9,443 nucleotides of DNA from Pseudomonadota bacterium. GTDB taxonomy: Bacteria > SAR324 > NAC60-12. Location: NCBI GenBank assembly GCA_014381795.1, contig JACNKY010000254.1, forward strand, positions 1-9,443, given 5' to 3'. A program made the translations under genes and the position numbers. Below the pieces are notes generated by a model. It did not search any database. It was given only the letters and a program-made list of their open reading frames with translations, and was not told where the DNA came from. Below, piece by piece: positions 7,721 to 9,443 of this stretch; the first letter of the stretch is position 1; every line of letters starts with the position of its first letter.

Positions 7721-8456
7721 TTTGACCAAGAAACTTGCGGAAAAAAAATTAAAGCAGCACATTGCGGAAAACGTGTATCCGGGACGCGGAATTGTGCTTG
7801 GGCGCAATCATGAGAATTCGTGGATTGTTATTTACTGGATAATGGGGCGCAGCTCAAACAGCAGGAATAGGATTTTCAGACACGAAAACGGAATATTGCT
7901 AACCGAAGCAGCAGATCCTTCTCTGGTGGAAGATCCGTCACTGATCATTTACAACGCCATGCGTGATGTCGATGATTGTGTAGTTGTCACAAACGGAAGT
8001 CAGACCGATACAATTTGTGATGGTTTTATGCAGGGTGAAAGTTTTTACTCTTCACTGCACAAGGAAAAACATGAACCGGATGTCCCTAATTTTACACCTC
8101 GTATTTCCGGAATGATAGAGCAAAAAGAATCATCAGTGACTTTAGCCAAAATCAGTAAAAGTGATTTTTCGGACGAACAGTCCGTATATCATTTTTATCG
8201 CTATAATGAAATTGGAGCGGGATTTGGATATTGCCTGACCACATACATGGGAGACGGGAATCCTCTTCCACCTTTCAAGGGCGACCCAATCCTTTTGCCC
8301 CTGGAAGGTAATGCAGAACAAATTGCTGAAAAATACTGGGAGGGGCTGAATCAGGACAATCGTATTTCTCTTGCCGTTCGGGAATTGACTTTCTATGGAA
8401 AGGACAGCATGAAAATAACTAATCGCTTTGATTACCGGGATGGAGAAATAATTTAG
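7680..8456 (+). CDS. IMP cyclohydrolase-like protein (PurO family)
   Basis: The sequence fits the PurO/IMP cyclohydrolase-like family (Pfam IMP_cyclohyd), whose archaeal members close FAICAR to IMP in the last step of purine synthesis. Matching blocks are YPGRGIVLGRN (33-43), IVIYWIMGRSSNSRNR (49-64), DPSLIIYNAM (85-94), VVTNGSQTDTI (102-112), PNFTPRISGM (136-145) and TTYMGDGNPLPPF (187-199). Archaeal PurO shares the NGSxTDTI and TPRI blocks. The protein is 258 residues, a little longer than typical archaeal PurO. It has no signal peptide or membrane helix and should be cytosolic. The start is uncertain: the ATG at 7680 lies inside rng (41-base overlap), and a TTG at 7722, one base after the rng stop, would give a 244-residue protein. 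Conserved sequence begins around residue 33, so both are possible, and neither has a Shine-Dalgarno. It is last in the gene run. Whether bacterial members catalyse the PurO reaction is less certain than family membership. Confidence 0.85.
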   Translation: MICTTSNLNFTNIDLTKKLAEKKLKQHIAENVYPGRGIVLGRNHENSWIVIYWIMGRSSNSRNRIFRHENGILLTEAADPSLVEDPSLIIYNAMRDVDDCVVVTNGSQTDTICDGFMQGESFYSSLHKEKHEPDVPNFTPRISGMIEQKESSVTLAKISKSDFSDEQSVYHFYRYNEIGAGFGYCLTTYMGDGNPLPPFKGDPILLPLEGNAEQIAEKYWEGLNQDNRISLAVRELTFYGKDSMKITNRFDYRDGEII

Positions 8457-8479
8457 TCCAGTTAGCAGATGTCTGCAGC

Positions 8480-8521
8480 AGATCAAAGATATTTATCACA
8501 GACGCAGTTTGATCTCTTTTT
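8480..8521 (+). terminator. Candidate Rho-independent terminator of the ftsH-to-cyclohydrolase run
   Basis: AGATCAAA (8480-8487) and TTTGATCT (8508-8515) form a perfect 8-base-pair stem, followed by C and five T (8517-8521). It lies 23 bases after the stop of the cyclohydrolase-like gene, where a terminator is expected. The stem is AT-rich and the loop is long (20 bases), so it may be weak or partly read through. Confidence 0.45.
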
Positions 8522-8572
8522 AACTAAAGAATTAGTCGAAAAGGCGGGACAGATGAGTTTTTGCAGATTAAA

Positions 8573-8581
8573 TGATATAAT
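8573..8581 (+). promoter_or_regulatory. Extended -10 promoter (TGATATAAT) for the receiver-like gene
   Basis: TATAAT at 8576-8581 is a perfect -10, preceded by TG one base before (TGN), the extended -10 pattern that can work without a good -35. The -35 region (about 8553-8559, ATGAGTT) is poor. Transcription would start near 8588, giving a 5' leader of about 45 bases to the ATG at 8633 or about 84 to the one at 8672. Confidence 0.55.
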
Positions 8582-8632
8582 CAGGTTTAATACATTTTGC
8601 AGACATTAAAAGTAAAGAACAGAATCGGCTGA

Positions 8633-9443
8633 ATGGCCCCATCAAAAGAAGTTAATGTAGAGGATCACCAAATGGAAACTGAAGAGGAAATAAATCCGGA
8701 AATAAACTCTGAGGCAGATGTAAATCTAACGGAGGATGCAGTAGAGATTGATCTGGAAGATGACGATTTATCAGAGTTGTTGGGATTGGAAGAAGAAGAG
8801 GAGGAAGAAAATATTGATGCGAATATTGAAGCTACTGAGATCGTAGAACTTCCTGAACTTGAAGAGGTAGATTTGGAGGACTTCGAAGATGATGAGTTGA
8901 ATGACGAAATATCTGTTTCCGAGGATTCTTTGCCGCAAGATGAATTTCTACATAAATTTACTGAAGATGACCTGAGTCCACTCAGTTTTGCCCGAACGCA
9001 GGTGGTGATTTTTGCAGTAGAAAAGGTGCAGGCTGAGCTTTTGCAGCGCTACCTTAGTGAGCGTGCGGGAATGGAGGTTGATTGTGTATCCAAAAGACAA
9101 AATCTTTGGCGGTTGCTAAAATTGGATCCAATGGATTTGGTTATTATTGAAACGGGAGCAGTTGAAAATTCTGATGCTTTGGAAGTCATGCAGCAAACAA
9201 AAGATCAATTCCCAGAGGTCCATTTTATTTGTATTTCTGGACCTGTCAGTCTTGAAAGACGATTGCAGTTCCTGAATGCAGGTGCCCTGGATTATTTGAC
9301 CCGCCCCATCCATTTATCGACAATCGCACAAAGTGTTTTGGTCCAGTTGAGTAGCACTGATGCTTATGAAAATGAAGAAGAGCTTGTAGATCTTGACTCT
9401 GTAGCGGGTGATATTCCGGTGGAAGAAACTCTGGTAGATTCTG
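8633..9443 (+). CDS. Acidic protein with degenerate response-regulator receiver domain (partial, 3' end beyond window)
   Basis: The frame is open from ATG 8633 to the window edge (270 residues visible). The first 120 residues contain 49 Asp/Glu and only two Lys/Arg, including a run of seven Glu (53-59), and look disordered. Residues about 122-240 follow the receiver fold: VVIFAVE (124-130) as strand 1, DLVIIETGA (168-176) as strand 3, HFICISG (197-203) as strand 4, then a typical NAGALDYLTRPI (215-226). Key positions are changed: the acidic pair after strand 1 is missing, the phospho-acceptor Asp is Glu173, and the conserved Lys is Arg224. Inference: a non-phosphorylatable pseudo-receiver, perhaps locked in one state, acting through protein contacts. 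Acidic sequence resumes after 240. No output domain is visible before the edge. Met14 (ATG 8672) is an alternative start with a better ribosome-binding site. Confidence 0.7.
   Translation, partial: MAPSKEVNVEDHQMETEEEINPEINSEADVNLTEDAVEIDLEDDDLSELLGLEEEEEEENIDANIEATEIVELPELEEVDLEDFEDDELNDEISVSEDSLPQDEFLHKFTEDDLSPLSFARTQVVIFAVEKVQAELLQRYLSERAGMEVDCVSKRQNLWRLLKLDPMDLVIIETGAVENSDALEVMQQTKDQFPEVHFICISGPVSLERRLQFLNAGALDYLTRPIHLSTIAQSVLVQLSSTDAYENEEELVDLDSVAGDIPVEETLVDS
8660..8664 (+). promoter_or_regulatory. Shine-Dalgarno GAGGA favouring the internal ATG at 8672
   Basis: GAGGA lies 7 bases before an in-frame ATG (Met14 of the longest frame), ideal spacing, whereas the ATG at 8633 has no comparable site. 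It suggests that the acidic receiver-like protein may begin at 8672. Confidence 0.45.

Larger units (their letters stand above)
8457..8632. other. Intergenic region with terminator-like hairpin, promoter and short repeats
   Basis: These 176 bases lie between the end of the ftsH-to-cyclohydrolase run and the acidic receiver-like gene. They hold a candidate terminator (8480-8521), an extended -10 promoter (8573-8581), the direct repeat TTTTGCAGA at 8559-8567 and 8595-8603, and the inverted pair ATGTCTGC (8469-8476) / GCAGACAT (8599-8606). GCAGA occurs at 8465, 8478, 8563 and 8599. A 46-codon open frame (8469-8609) also spans it, without a ribosome-binding site; I do not annotate it as a gene. 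Confidence 0.6.

Noticed and set aside
8142..8486. 114-codon minus-strand open frame antisense to the cyclohydrolase-like gene
   Set aside because: The plus-strand frame carries clear family motifs; the antisense product has none.
8793..8813. Purine run of GAA/GAG codons as a possible microsatellite or repeat element
   Set aside because: It is explained by a seven-Glu stretch in the acidic coding region, with mixed GAA and GAG codons.

Overview
The window carries nine protein-coding genes, tightly packed on both strands, with moderate G+C (low-to-mid forties percent by eye). The gene content points to a Gram-negative bacterium of proteobacterial or 'deltaproteobacterial' grade (for example Desulfobacterota, Myxococcota, Bdellovibrionota or SAR324-type lineages). 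The evidence is a TonB/TolA-like periplasm-spanning protein, an FtsH close to the proteobacterial form, a diadenylate cyclase followed by a YbbR protein, PdxJ, and an RNase G of exactly the E. coli length. The precise taxon cannot be fixed from the sequence alone.

Region 1 (1-1567, minus strand): an NAD kinase gene (nadK), followed 15 bases downstream by a TonB/TolA-like gene that runs off the left edge. Region 2 (1568-1791): a divergent intergenic region holding likely promoters for nadK (minus) and ftsH (plus). Region 3 (1792-8456, plus strand): a six-gene run, ftsH - cdaA(dacA) - cdaR/ybbR - pdxJ - rng - IMP cyclohydrolase-like. Four of its five junctions have gaps of 11 bases or less, or overlap; 62 bases separate ftsH from cdaA. 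A weak terminator-like hairpin follows it at about 8480-8521. Region 4 (8457-8632): an intergenic region with that hairpin, a good extended -10 promoter, and short repeats. Region 5 (8633-9443): the 5' part of a gene for a very acidic protein with a degenerate response-regulator receiver domain, cut by the right edge.

The plus-strand cluster resembles the ftsH-folP-dacA-ybbR-glmM-pdxJ neighbourhood seen in many delta-type bacteria, but folP and glmM are absent here, and rng plus a PurO-type IMP cyclohydrolase are appended. Together the genes cover membrane proteolysis (FtsH), c-di-AMP synthesis and its membrane partner (CdaA/CdaR), pyridoxal-phosphate synthesis (PdxJ), RNA processing (RNase G) and the last step of purine synthesis (IMP cyclohydrolase-like). 

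The most unusual items are the pseudo-receiver protein (Glu in place of the phospho-accepting Asp, Arg in place of the conserved Lys, and a first 120 residues that are about 41% acidic), the bacterial PurO-like enzyme whose start lies inside rng, and the NAD kinase with an altered nucleotide-binding segment. I did not find a CRISPR array, tRNA/rRNA gene, insertion sequence or defence system.
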